From: Chionis minor
Lineage: Eukaryota; Chordata; Aves; Charadriiformes; Chionididae
Length of the DNA: 64,000 nt
Reading direction: 5' to 3'
NCBI GenBank assembly: GCA_013398295.1
Contig: VZSF01001138.1
Location: forward strand, 62,001 to 126,000
Positions within the stretch are counted from its first letter, which is position 1. Every line of letters begins with the position of its first letter. Of the stretch, positions 46,401 to 59,330 are shown piece by piece. The position numbers and the translations under genes are program-made. The notes under the pieces are model-generated. The model was not told the origin of the DNA. It saw only the letters and a list, made by a program, of their open reading frames with translations, and made no database searches.

Positions 46401-49400
46401 AAAGTTCTGTAAATATGGGATTTCTCCAACGCTGAAAGAACTTTCAGGTTTTAATATTTTTAAAGAATATTAGGCTTAGAAACAGGAAAAAGAACCCCGC
46501 TGTTAACAAGGTCAGTTGCAAAAATCAGCTGATTTACACATTTCTTCAAGAATAGCCAAGAGTGTACTCTGTAAAAGAAGTACAAGTTACAGCAGTCTAC
46601 GGACACATTTCTTCATGTCACTCAAAATTCCCCTCTCCCCCCATCTTCTTTTTATTTTGCTTTACATCTTGCAATAGCAGCCAGGAAGGGAAATGAACTT
46701 TCAAATTTACCTGACTTTGTACTTGCACTAGATTCAAGTGACTCCAGTGATTCGATGTGGCACATTGATTACAATCACATCAAAAGGAGAATGAGACTCA
46801 GAGGGAAAAATGTTGTTTCTTTCATGGACATTATGTAACTAAAATAATGTATAAATCAGTAATAGATGTACAGAAGTTGGTTGCAGAGTTACTATTGCTT
46901 ATGTAAATATATTGCATTGCTCTTAGATCTGTTTGACAAAGGCTAGAAATAGACTGAGATCATAACAAAAAGTTTCAGTGAAATAACAATAATACCTACA
47001 TTCTTACTTCACCTTTTCTGAAACAGAATAAACCGAGGATAGTACTTTTGAAAACCATGATTCTATGGGAGTTTCAGAATAACTTGCCCAAAAGGAGCTC
47101 AGAAATCCCACTTTTTTACACAATTCCTTTTGCAATATCGTAGGTAAGAGATAAATGTATTTATTGCCTGCAATGTTTTTAATAGACAACTTAGAACATG
47201 TCAGTAGTTCAACAAGCAAGTAAAACAAGAAAAGTTTTTTCTGGTAAGAATTTTTTCTCAGTTATTTAACGCTGTCCAGTTGTATGGTACCTTTGATAAT
47301 GGACAGAAGAGGTGACACAGCATGGCACATGCAAATTGCTGTGACAATTCTAGATTCTGGGAAGCTGATATTCAAGGAGAGATACAAAAATATCTGTGTT
47401 CAAACCACATTGCAACAGTGACAAAAGAGTATCCAGCAGTCATTAGAATCACCATAATGAAGGAAGTTATTATTTACTTTAGTATTTTCCTCTTTCCAGG
47501 ACTAAAATCTGTACTTATCATCAGGTAACAGCCTAGTCTGTAAGACTTCATAACTGAAGAGGTGAAGCAAATCTTTGTGAATTTCAGAGACATCTTGAAA
47601 TTTGCTACTTGCAAAATCTTTTTTGTTTACAGTTTTGAACTATGAAGTGTTGCAGATCAAGATTTATGAGCTATTCTTAAAAAGTGCATGAAGAAATGTA
47701 CCACTGGAATATCTATGTGAACATTCTTGACTTCATCAAGATAATTTACATTTTTATAATTATCAAATAGCTCAATAAGTGCAGTTAATGCATATTTCAT
47801 TGAAAATTGGTTCTTTAAATGTCTTTTAAATCCTTAATGAATTGATAGCACAAGGAGAGCTGCCCTGTTCAAATATCATGGCATGCTATACAATACTTGG
47901 TATATGTTCTAAGTTTGTGCAACCTTTATTATGTGCTCTTCAGAATGGTTATAGAAAACAAGATGCATAACTGCACTTTTTTTGTGTATGATGAGAAAAT
48001 TTGGTCCATAACTGTGGAGATGATGCAAGTCTTCCATTGTATTGTTTCTTTTCTAACCTTTCAGCTTTATGCCCCCTTTTCTCTGTATATAAAGGTATGT
48101 ATATTTATACGTACATGTGCATATATATGAAGAAATAATTATAGCCTCCTCCTCCCCCCAAAAATATCTAGGAATTATTTTAGTTTGGACTCATACTAGC
48201 CTTGCTGTATTCGATCAGCTTCTAGCTTTGTATTCCAGGATGGGTATACTGTGTTACTTGGGGTAATTTCTATATAACATTTCTCTCTTTACCTCTTGAG
48301 AATTATCTGCCTTCAGGAATGATCTTGTCACCACAGATACACTTGATATGAATGCTTAGGTAGTAAATCTTAATTATTGCAGTGCCACAAATATGAAAAT
48401 GAAATATAGGTATTATGAGAAAATACAATATTGTGGTAATCCCAAGGTTCTTGTTAGATGACTTCACAGTCTTGTTTATTCATCAGAATACACAGATAAT
48501 TTATGTAGTTTCCAGATGTGAGATAGCTTGTAAATCAGTGTTATCAAGTCTGTGAATTTTGACACAGATTGTTGGGAAGGTACAACATAATTCAGTCTTA
48601 AAACAGCAATGACAGCATTTAATACTTACACATTGAGACGGTCTTCACTGTTTTCTTAATACCAGTACTCATTCCACCCATGCTGCCCCCTTTCCCACAT
48701 TCTGTTTAGCTAGGGGGCAGTGTATAAAGTAAACAGTATGTGTGAAAACATGCACATGTGATCACGTGATGGTCCATGGCAGTATATAACATACTAGCTG
48801 GTTTTAATTCAGCTTCATTCTCTGCATAAATTTGTACCTGATGGTATATATATTCAATTCCATCTTTAAAACACAGGACAGGATAATGGACCCATGAATA
48901 AACCTTTTACTAGCTATTTTGCCACATCAAAAAAAAAAGAAGCTTCTCAGTGTTCAACAACATCCATTCCCTGAAAATTCATGGTTCTTCGAAAGTTATT
49001 TTCACGTATGGGCAGACCATATAGAAATGCAGTAACACAGGCTCCCAGTTGGATGATGTGGTCACACATCTCAGAGTCCAGCCAAAGCAAGTTATTCCTT
49101 TCCTATTTAGCCATGTCCACTCTCTTTTACGTAATGGATATATAATGGGTATGCACTTTAGAGTTTACAGCCTAAGCTTAGAATTACAATTAGAAGATGA
49201 TAACACCATGTATGTTATGTCTGTACTTTGTGAAAAGAAAGCCATTCTAACCAGTAGACTATACCTTTCATTAGCCAGAGAGGAGGGAGGGTGATTGTGG
49301 TAGAAAGCTAGTTTACGTTAATTGCATCAAAATGCAGCACCTCTCTGCACCTTGTTCTAAGAGAAAAGATGTTGTTAATCATAAATGGTCCAGACTTCCC

Positions 49401-50582
49401 TGAATAATCTCTACTGTGAAACACTGCAGCTGTGGATTTTATTCTTTTGTTTAGGAAAAATAGAAGAAGAAACACAGAAGGAACAAGATAGGAACACAGA
49501 CAGACCTTTGGTCTGACTTGGTCTTACCGTTTCTGTTTTATATTATGAAATATGGATTCTTTATTCACCAAATCTGGACTTCATAGATCTTGACAGCATC
49601 ATCCTGATTATTTCCTTTTAGTTTCTTTTTAACAGATGTAACCGAGTTGAGTTTCTAGACAGGGTTGACAACGTGTCTTGGAGGCACATCTCCAACCTCA
49701 CCTGCTTTTCTTCATTGCAGAACAAAAAGTACCTGCAGTCTTCTTCACACATTCTGGAATAAACTATATTACTTCAGAAAATGGCTATTAAGGGTGTATG
49801 GTGAATCAACAAGCTCTAAATACTCTGCTCTCAGGGGGTCCAGGTTCTTTAGGCCCTTCGAGTCACACCTTGTATCATATAACCCTTGCATCACGTAATT
49901 CTGGGGTAAAGAAACTCCCCAGTCCTTATTGAGTTATGAATGATATACGATACTTCAGCATGCAAATCATGTTCCATGGCCTTACTGCAGCACTTTCAAT
50001 GCATATGTTTCAGGACTTCCTCTATGGCAGGGGAACTTCAGGCAGGAACGTGAACTCATTCTAACATGAGTCAGATGTCACTATTTTCGTGCAGTTGGAT
50101 CATCTCCTGATCTTATCACATTGCTGCATAGCTTATTTGAAGTACCTTTGAATGACAAAGGTCATCTTCAGGTGAACACCAAAGGAGAAAACACTCTGGA
50201 TGGGATGGGATCGGTGCTGTTCTGCTGGCCCTAATGGTTGGACAAATATTTTTAGACCATTTCCACCTGGGCTGTGTTTCTCCTTCCCTTGTTCTTGCTT
50301 GGCTATAGATTTGCTTGGTGTCTCAAGCTTGCTGATAAGAATTGTGGACAAAGGTGGCTGGGATTGCCTTTCTCTCTTCATGTTGTAATAAAGTTGATAT
50401 TAACTAGAAAAATGAAATATAAAGTGTAATTGAAGCAACTAAGGAAACCTGCTGCTGCTAGAGTTCTCTATACAGCCTAAATCTTATTTAATTATTTACC
50501 TAATATTAAAATAGAGAAATTGTAACTCAATGTGATTTATCTGTGATTCAGTTAAGAAACTAAACACTGGACAATGTAGCTT
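43401..50582. other. Long unique non-coding stretch
   Basis: No gene, RNA or mobile element is supported in these 7 kb. Simple runs: TTTTG repeats at 45,835-45,856 and an A-run at 46,296-46,311. A 10-bp palindrome ATCACGTGAT (an E-box) lies at 48,761-48,770. All open frames are short and without recognisable domains. Confidence 0.55.
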
Positions 50583-50887
50583 TGTTGAGAAGTAGGTTAT
50601 TCCTCTCAAGGGAGTGATGAACAGTAGGTCTGGTCAGCAAACCAAGAAAACTTCCTGGAACTGCCAATATTAGAGGACAAGTAAGTAAAAGGTAATTGCG
50701 TCAGGGGGACATCGTGACCACCGACTCTTTGACCACCTACTGAAACGATAATGCCTACTCAACAGAGAACAATGGAAGAAGTCAGAGTCTGTGTGCTAAT
50801 TTACATGGGAAGACAAGAAATCTTGACCAGTCATTAAAGAGAATAACAATGAATATGTATTGATTGTTTGAATATGTAATAATCAAT

Positions 50888-50896
50888 GTATAAAAG
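50888..50896 (+). promoter_or_regulatory. LTR TATA box
   Basis: GTATAAAAG sits about 75 bases upstream of the AATAAA, the normal retroviral U3-R spacing for a short LTR. Confidence 0.6.
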
Positions 50897-50963
50897 TGGA
50901 GATTTCTGAAACTCAGGTGTGCTGACATTTTGGGATGAGCACCCCATTTCTGCACACTAATGG

Positions 50964-50969
50964 AATAAA
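50964..50969 (+). terminator. LTR polyadenylation signal AATAAA
   Basis: This exact AATAAA lies 70 bases before the LTR end, in the place where the R/U5 boundary is expected. It may still act as a polyadenylation signal for plus-strand transcription through the region. Confidence 0.55.
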
Positions 50970-51039
50970 CTTGGAAATACCTCTACTCTGCATGTTACTG
51001 GCTTGCACACCAGGTAAAGAACCCAGATTTGGGACAACA

Positions 51040-54000
51040 TTCATATCCATCAGAAGATGCAGTCACAAGGCAGTTGCAGGGCTAGAGACCACTGTCTGAA
51101 TTAACTGTAGTGAGCCTCAGTTTTTAACAGCACCATGTAAGAGGAACAAGCTTTTACTGGCACTTTGATAACAGTTTTCTACCAGCATTTTCTATGTGCT
51201 GCACTGCGAGGAATCAGTTTGTACAGGCTCATCACATCATCATAGTTTTCCAAGTTACAGTCCAGTGCCTTTCTCAGAAAATGATGGTTGAAAAAGGCTA
51301 CAGCACTAACTACCAGGCTTTTGGTTCAGGGAACATATAAACCTTCAAGCCACTACATTTTCTTGGCAGCCTCATTCTAGTGCTCATCCCAGTCTTCCTC
51401 TTGTCCTTCTCCTCCTTTTTCCCCGTCTGAGTAACTTTGTTCTACTTAGTAAACATAAACTTCTTTATTAGTAAAGTTGGTTCTAACAACAATTTTTTGT
51501 TAAAATCTGACAAAGTCACTGTCAGCTCCTGAAAACACAAAATGGGATGCTGCCATTCTGTCTGACACAGTCCCAACTGCATGTCTGTGTATGTTTATAT
51601 AAGTACACTGTGTGCATATACAGATTGATCGATGGATAGACAGATAAATAGACAGATAGATAGATACGCATATATGTGTTTTTCATGTGAACTTACTGAT
51701 TTGCGAGGAAAACTATACGTAGTGATAAATGCTATTTTAAATATTTCACTGACAAAGCAGACAAATAATTGCACACCTTTAAATCTCCTACACTTATTTT
51801 GGTCTAACCTTCTTGGGTTTCACACGGCTTATACACAGAAGAGACTTTTTTTCTCAAGTGTTTTAAATAATTATATCAAAAAGCTAGCCTTAACTTTTAA
51901 AAATTTAGAAATCAGCAGTTTTGCTAAATTGCTTTATGTTCTCTAGAGATCCTCCAGCTTTACCTTTTCCCCCTCTTTCTTGCTGTCTTTGTTATCTCCC
52001 ATTTAACTGAGTGATAGCTTTAATAAACACCAAACTCAGTCACAGATTTAAACTGCACATGGAAAGGAAAAAGCATTAGTGAACTTCATTCTAAATGCCA
52101 GCCTTCAAATCATGGGTCACACATGTTTCTTTAATATTTCAATGCCTTGCTATACCTGAATATCTATCAGTCTGTACTTTGCTGCCAATGACCTTCTGTC
52201 AAACAGTGATTTGTCAAGCAAGCCTTCTATGAAATCCTGTAAAAGCTCTTCCAGAGGTATGTATAATCTTTTTAAAATGCAGACCAGTCAATTAAATCAT
52301 GAAAGAAGGAGTGGCTTTAGACAGAAAAAAAATCAAGAAATGATTTATGAAGACAGGAATTAATTCTGTGGTACATAACAAAATGACCACAAAGAGAATA
52401 GTGAACCTTGTTATTCCTGGACTGGACATCAGCTTTGACCAAGAAAGGTAATCAGAGGCACAATATACACCCCTCCACCTAAAAAAGTAGGAAATATATT
52501 TTATTTCTAGCTTATTAATTTGAGAATCCATTGAATTTTTCATAAGGTAAATACCAGCACAACAAATTCTACCAAAGAGCACTTCAGAAGAGCTCTGGCA
52601 GCACATGGATCCTTTTGTCTATTTAATATATGGTCTCCTCAGACCTTGCAGACCTTTATGTTTCTTAAGTACTCATAATAGTAAAGCACTTCCTAAACTC
52701 TTTGACCACACCAAAAATTGAAAAGACTGCTAAAGAGTCTGCCTTGATTTAACATTTTGGTGTGAAAGGAAGAGGCAGCTTTCAAAAAGTATAACAGTTA
52801 GGGTTTTCCTCCATTTTTCTTAGTAATATGTTTCAAGGACTGTCTAAAGGTACACATATAGAAGAGGAAATATTTCACCAAGGAAAGCTCTTTTCCTTGA
52901 AGTTTTTCTTTGTCTAATTTTCTTTGTCTTAATTATATGTATGGAATAAGGCATGCCGACACTAGCAGTAAGAGTCCATGGAGCAGACTGCAATCAAATG
53001 GAAAGTATGTTCTCTGTTAGTACCTAAGATATTAGCAAGATCAGAACAAAAGTAAAGCTTTTTATTTTCAAATATTTGTAAAGACATTTCAGAAATTTCC
53101 TCTAAAAGACTATAATAGTTTCTTTGAACAAAATAAGGCAGATATCCAAAAATATTGTTTTACTGAGACATTGAAAGATACAGTGTTTGTGTTGTAATTG
53201 TGGTATTTCTCTGCACTTTTCAACTTCTGTCATTCTTTAACTTCCCATCAGAATGAAACTGAAAACTGAACCATCCGTCGCCCTGCCGTTGTACTTTTCG
53301 GTCATAGAAAGTATACGTATCTATTTCTGTTTCAATAAAGGGAAGCTTAGTTGCATGGGAAGGAAGGGAAAAATAGCGTGGTATGTCAGGTTCTCAATCC
53401 AGATAATTGGTAAACCAGGACCGAAGGCTGTGTGGTGCAGAACACTTGTCCACCCACTTTAGCATAGCAAGCATATCTATCCTTTGCCAATCATACTTTT
53501 AAAATTCCACATGGAATCTACTACTAAAAAATAGTACTTATGTATGTAATGTAGATACTAGAAATGTACTTTGGTATCCATCCCACTAAGGCACTATGAA
53601 CATTTGCATCTATTTTTCATTTGTAATTCAAATCAATAAAACTTCTTTTAGTTGTTTTTCTTCATTTTTCCACATGAATCTATGACTGTTTTCTTATGTA
53701 ATTTGTTGCACATATATCAGCACTTTTTTTTCTAAACTTGCAAAATTTTTGATGGCTTCTATGAATTAGTGATATTTCTTTCTTGCCTAGTGAGAGTTTT
53801 CCTGCAACATTAGCCTTCTTTTATGTGTAACTGATGGATTAAGGAAATGATATAACTATAAAAATTCTTGTCCTTATCACATGAATTTCATCATCCTGAT
53901 GGCACATATAATTGCACAGAAAGTAAAATGACAAAACTGTGAAACATTGTTGAGTATTACAGTAGAAAAAGTTGCTATCTTGTTCTCAATATAATCAGCA

Positions 54001-57000
54001 TAAGAAAGTCTACAAATTTACACTTTCCCTTACTTTAGTAGAGAAAGTAAAAAGTGAAAAGAAAGTGACATTTAAATTTGAAATCTTCCCAAGTGTAATT
54101 TTTTTCCTAGGGCACCACATAACTGCTTCTTAAACACATGATCTATTTCAAAAACAATTTGCCACTCACCAAGTGAGTTGTATTTCAGTGAGTTAAAAAA
54201 CCAACACAGTCTCCCCACATGGGCTTTTAATCAATTTAACCAGTCAGCACTCTTGCTCTACTGGCAGGTGTTTGGCAGGCAAGAGCACAAAACAAGTCCC
54301 ATTAATGCAGAGCATAGTTTATCTTATTTGAGTGCAGAGCGGTTTTCATTTGCACATGGAATTCTTACAACCTTTACAGACAATCTAATTATTATAGTAC
54401 CTTTTTGGTTTTTTTTCCAGGTACAAATAATATTTGTGTTTTTGTTAAAGCAATGTACCATATTTGGAACAAGTTACAAATGCTACACAGCCCTCAGAAG
54501 AGTTGTTTCTTGTTCGCTTAAGAGTAGTTTTTCTCAGTGGAATTTTTCTGTTGTGACAATATTTGCAATTTTCAAATACTCAGAACTATTTTTCTAATCA
54601 GAGCATAAATTTCTAGTATAAAAAACTTCCTCCCTAATGTTAACTGTTTATCAAAAACAATTTTAAGAATCTTTTCATTCATTCCTATTCTATGGAATGA
54701 GTAAGAGAAAAATTTAGTTGTCAAGATAGATTTGCAGACAAAGTAGATTTGGTTTTATCTGTACAGGAACATGTCTTCAATATCACCTAAGATTTAGATA
54801 TAAATAAATGTAAAAATATTGTCATATGAAAATCTACTTTGCAAGCTGTATTTGAATGGAGGAGATCTGGGGAATGTTGGTTCATTCAAGATCTTTTGAA
54901 AGTTTTCTGCATTGCTAGACAACTGTAACTAAACTAACACATCTAGAAAAATCTTTTCTATGTAAACAAATTTTCCTCCAAAAAGCCTGATGAACGTGTA
55001 TTCTGAAAGCCTTAGGTACTGCAGAAATTGTTTCAGATGTCTTTTATTGCCCTCATTTATTGTGGCAGTCCACAGTATACCGGATCATGTTTTCTGCATT
55101 TTTTGTCTCTGTCTCACAAGGAAGGAAACATTGTTCTTTTATTTCACGTGCTTTTTTCCTTATGATGACCTTGTGTTGCCCAGTGACAATGAATAGTTTT
55201 ACAGAATTTTGCAGCATTGTAGCTAATTTTAAGCTACAAGTACTCACAGATCAAGTAGGGTAACAATTCCTCCATATCCTTTAAAATCCCCAATTGACTT
55301 TTCGGGTTGTCCTCTGCAAAAAGCTTAAATTCTCCTTCAGCTTCAGAAAAATCGAAAGCTTTCCTAAAGCTTGCAAAGTTCATTTATTTGAAATTTTACA
55401 GTAGGCTGAGGAAATCCTACTGATATTTGTACAGCAGATTGTCTGCTATCTTTGCCTACTTCATATTTTGTCTAGTTTTTCATCATAACCCCTGGTAAAT
55501 ATCCTGAACTCAGGCCTGAAATCCTTTGTAAAACACTACCTCCTATTGCCAGTAACACCAAACAGTTTCTATTTTAGGCACCTTTACTGTTATTATATCT
55601 AGTCACATCTGCCTCATTGTGTTTTAGTCTTCCTCTATACCAGTAAAATAACATTTGAAAACACTGTTCTTTTATCTGCAGCGATCTATGCCTGCCTGCT
55701 TCCCACATTTCCCATTTTGTGGACATACTCAAGCCTCAAAGACAGACAGTTGATGTCCTGCTGTGTCAGACACATTGACAGTACAACAGAATAGGCTGGC
55801 TTTCATGATTATGGCCGATAAAGACATGGAATCCAGTTTTTTTGCTGTCTAATTCTTTCAATAAACAATACAAATAGCACAGAGAACTTCAAACAGCTTA
55901 TGAGATGGATATTTCCATCCTGCAGGGACCACATTGTCAGTCAGGATATGTGTGAGTATCATTTTGCAATCTGTCCCCTCTGCTTCACTTAGAAAGGTAT
56001 AGTCTGACCACACTCTTGCTGCTACTGTGTTCCCTCCATTTGCCAGAACCTGGAAAGGTTTTGACCTTAAGACATTCCCACAACATGAGATCTGGTTAGA
56101 AACTGCTGTTCCCAAGAGGTGATTTTGGTTCTGTACTGCCAGAGCAACATGACGTACTCTGTTTTCCTTGTAGTCAAGCTAACATGTTTTGCAGGGGAAG
56201 AGAAATTAAATACATAATTTCTCCTTCATCTTAAATCTAAGTTCATTGGAAATATCATACTTTTAATGTAGACTGATCATTTCAAATAATCATTTTGTTT
56301 CTAGAGCTATACAATCTTTTGAGTTGCTGCTGACAGCCTTAGATTCTCCCTCCTTTCCCCATGGTTTCTCCTCCCTTTTCTGATTGTTTAATTGTACACT
56401 TCTAGGCAATTTATTTGATGCTTAGGAAGTGTGAATATTTTGCTGCTTGAACATCTGCTAATAAGTGAATTTATCTGGAAGCCAAGATAAATTAACTGTA
56501 CACTAGTAATACCCTGAATACAAAGTACAATACTATCAAATTTATGCTGGTTAAAAGATTCTAAGTTTGTCTATCAGTCTCACAGATATCTCAGGAATGT
56601 GGTCACACTGGTCACTCTCAACAGTGTATGCACATATCTGGAGCTTTAAATTTGATGCTTTCCTGCAGGAAAGGAATATATTTTATACGGAAACTTACAA
56701 TTTTGGAGGCAGTCATGTGTACAAGAAACCCATCTTTCTCCATTACTGCTAGAGAAGAAATTTCACTCATGAATATTTTTTCATATTTAATGCTAAAATA
56801 AGTCTGAAATATCCTGATGCAGAGCAGCCTTGGAACTAATTATTCCCTTTGAGAGTTGTAGGGAGAACATTCTTTGGTCAGGCTCAGTCCTATTGTAAAC
56901 CGGTGCAAATTATTTATTATTAACATATGGTTTTATTTACTGTAAATATATAGTCTATCTCAGAGATTTTTCTCTTAGGTGTGATCTGGCTCATGTTAAA

Positions 57001-58245
57001 ATAGTGTTATGTTCATTGTGTCTGAACAACAAAACCATACAAAATAAAATATTAATCACTCTTGGTATGTATTTCCATATGCCTCCTGGTCCTTCTCTCT
57101 TTCTTCATGATTTGGAGAAATTACTTCTTTTGACTCTTATGTATTTGAAAAAAATATTTGAAGAAAATTAAATCAGCAGTTATACAATATATTTGATTTG
57201 AAAAGAAAGTTCTGTTTCTTTTTGGGCTTAACTTGCTTTTTGAGTTTGTCTTGTGCTTCAGAGTAATTAGATTCTTCTGTTTAAGAAATTCAGTGACTAT
57301 GCCTAAGGGGCAGCTAAGAAATGCTTAAACTATGGTAGCACTTTTTTTAAAACAAGCTCAATTTGGACCACATTGATAATGAAATGCAAATTTTTCCTTA
57401 TAAGAAAAAGGAATACCTGGTATTTTCTTTTGTACATGTGACTATTTACTGATAATCAAAACCAATATCAAAATCCAATAGTGGTAAACTAGTTTATCCT
57501 AATAATGATAAGTTTTTCAGGTTACTAGAAGATGCTGAATACATATTCACTACAAGGTGAATGGCATCACAGGGTACAATTTAAATATTTAAATTTATCT
57601 TAGGATAATTGTCCATTCTCCTCTTACACTGGCATGAAAGGCAGTAATAGTGAACTTCTTTTTCACTTTGCGACAGAATTAATAATTTATGGTGTTAATT
57701 GTAATAATAATTTTTGTAGTAAAAATTTACTCCTAAAAGGGACTTAGATTTTTCCTTCCAAATGTCAGCTTCCTAAATTGTCCTTTTTGCTTCTATTGTA
57801 GTCCAATTTCCTTGTCTGATCTTATTTATTCTGATCAAGACAATGGCCTGATAGATAAATTAAAGAGAGATATAGTATGGTGGCAATTCCATTCTTCACA
57901 TTCTGAATGATGTAGGCTATGTCTAACAACAATTTGGTTTTTCAGCAGTACTGTGCTTTTGAATCAAATCCCCCGATGATCTCCACACATGCCGTTTTGG
58001 TCTTAAAGTGGATTCAGTGCACACAAACTAGACTCCTTTTGGAGAAGTCCTTCATCAGACACAAGACGGCATTTGGAGGGGGAGTTAGAATCTGAACAAG
58101 GGAATGACCACACCAACACAATGTCCTCTGGCAGGTATTTAAACATTTATACAGTACTAGATGCCTCTTGAAACAACAAGAACTCCTGTGACACCTTGAA
58201 AGCTTGTTATGCTGCGGAAAGAACGATGTATCATACATCTCACCA
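51040..58245. other. Long unique non-coding stretch
   Basis: No gene or mobile element is supported in these 7.2 kb. A GATA/GACA microsatellite lies at 51,623-51,666. The segment 53,250-53,460 holds an unusual number of CpG sites for this window. The 139-codon plus-strand frame at 54,178-54,597 has no recognisable domain and looks like chance. Confidence 0.55.
51623..51666. repeat. Imperfect GATA/GACA microsatellite
   Basis: Interrupted GATN units (GATTGATCGATGGATAGACAG, then GATAAATAGACAGATAGATAGATA-type sequence) form a 44-bp tetranucleotide repeat. Such tracts are often polymorphic. Confidence 0.85.
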
Positions 58246-59200
58246 ACAAGTCATCTATCTAGATTTCTGTAAGGCTTTTGACACGGTCCCCCACAGCACC
58301 CTTCTCTCTAAATTGGAGAGGTATGGATTTGATGAATGGACTGTTCAGTGGATGAGGAACTGTTTGCATGGTCACATCCAGCGGGTAGTGGTCAATGGCT
58401 CAGTGTCCAGATGGATCTTCATCAATGACATAGACAGTGGTATTGAGTGCATTCTCAGCAAATTTGCAGACAACACCTAACTAAGTGGTGTGGCTGACAT
58501 TCTTGAGGACAGGATGCCATCCAGAGGAACCTGAACAAGCTTTGTAAGTGGGCCTCATAAGGTTTGACAAGGCCAACTGCAAGGTTCCCCACATGTATTG
58601 GGGCAACTCCCAGTATGAATACAGGCTGAGGGATGAAGGGATTGAAAGCAGCCCTGCCAAGAAGGCCTTGGGGGTACCGTTTGATGAATGGCTGGACGTG
58701 AGCTGGCAATGTGTGCTTGCAGCCCAGAGGCCAACTGTATCCTGGGATACATCAAAGGAAGTGTGTCCAGCAGGTTAGGGGAGGTCATTCTGCCCTGTTA
58801 CTCCACTCTGGTGAGACCTCACCTGGAGCACTGCATTGACCTCTGGAGTCCTCAGCACAGGAAAGACATGGACTGTTGGACCGGGTCCAGAGGAGGGCGA
58901 CAAAAATGATCAGAGGGCTGGAGCACCTCTCCTGTGAAGAAAGGCTGAGTTGGGGTTGTTCAGCCTGGGAAAGAGAAGGCTCCAGTAGCCTTTCAGTACC
59001 TAAAGAGGGCTTATAAGAAAGATGGGGACAAACTTTTTAGCAGGACCTGTTACGACAGGACAAAGGGTAATGGTTTTAAACTAAAAGAGGGTAGATTCAG
59101 ACTAGATATAAGGAAGTAATTTTTTACAAAGAGGATAGTGAAACACTGGAACCAGTTGCCCAGAGAGGTGGTAGATGCCCGATCCTTGGAAACATTCAAG
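58246..59200 (+). pseudogene. CR1 reverse transcriptase remnant
   Basis: The frame at 58,196-58,480 contains [14 protein letters not shown] and DEWTVQW (RT fingers/palm), then jumps from VNGSVSRW directly to IFINDID. The GVPQGS-type block that should lie between is missing. The catalytic motif, FADD in active CR1 and FSDD in the 32.6 kb copy, is FADN here (58,463-58,474), so the second metal-binding Asp is lost. Downstream pieces at 58,548-58,778 and 58,688-58,909 are in other frames. This is a dead copy with catalytic-site decay. Confidence 0.85.
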
Positions 59201-59330
59201 GTCAGGTTGGACAGGGCTGTGAGTAACCTGATCTGGTTGAAGATGTTGAGCTAGTTGAGCTCATTGCAGGGGGGTTGAAGCAGATGTCGTTTAAAGCTTC
59301 CTTCTAAGCCAAACTATTCTATGATTCTAA
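58246..59330 (+). mobile_element. CR1 LINE, 5'-truncated, internally deleted
   Basis: This CR1 copy is in the plus orientation, from the RT palm to the 3' tail (about 1.09 kb). The left edge begins in [20 protein letters not shown] sequence. ORF2 blocks continue through the thumb and C-terminus. The 3' end carries GGTAATGGTTTTAAACTAAA, GACTAGATATAAGGAAG, GGGGTTGAAGCAGATGTCG and a short ATTCTATGATTCTA tail. It shares this 3' end with the minus-strand copy at 38.0 kb. Multiple frameshifts and stops make it inactive. Confidence 0.95.

Larger units (their letters stand above)
50583..51039 (+). mobile_element. Short ERV LTR (457 bp), plus strand
   Basis: This LTR is from a different, shorter family than the other three. 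It begins TGTTGAGAAGTAGG and ends GGGACAACA, giving the perfect terminal inverted repeat TGTTG/CAACA. U3 carries a TATA box (GTATAAAAG at about 50,888-50,896), and AATAAA lies at 50,964-50,969, followed by a U5-like stretch to the CA end. The flanks TAGCTT (left) and TTCATA (right) do not match, so no target-site duplication is visible. It may be a solo LTR whose duplication has decayed, or the product of an exchange between two insertions. No internal viral genes are nearby. CpG sites remain at about 50,699, 50,711 and 50,721. Confidence 0.85.

Noticed and set aside
48761..48770. ATCACGTGAT palindrome as a regulatory site
   Set aside because: A single 10-bp E-box palindrome is expected by chance in 64 kb. 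No supporting context.
54178..54597. 139-codon plus-strand open frame as a membrane protein gene
   Set aside because: The hydrophobic stretches reflect T-rich composition. No family resemblance, and nothing around it suggests a gene.
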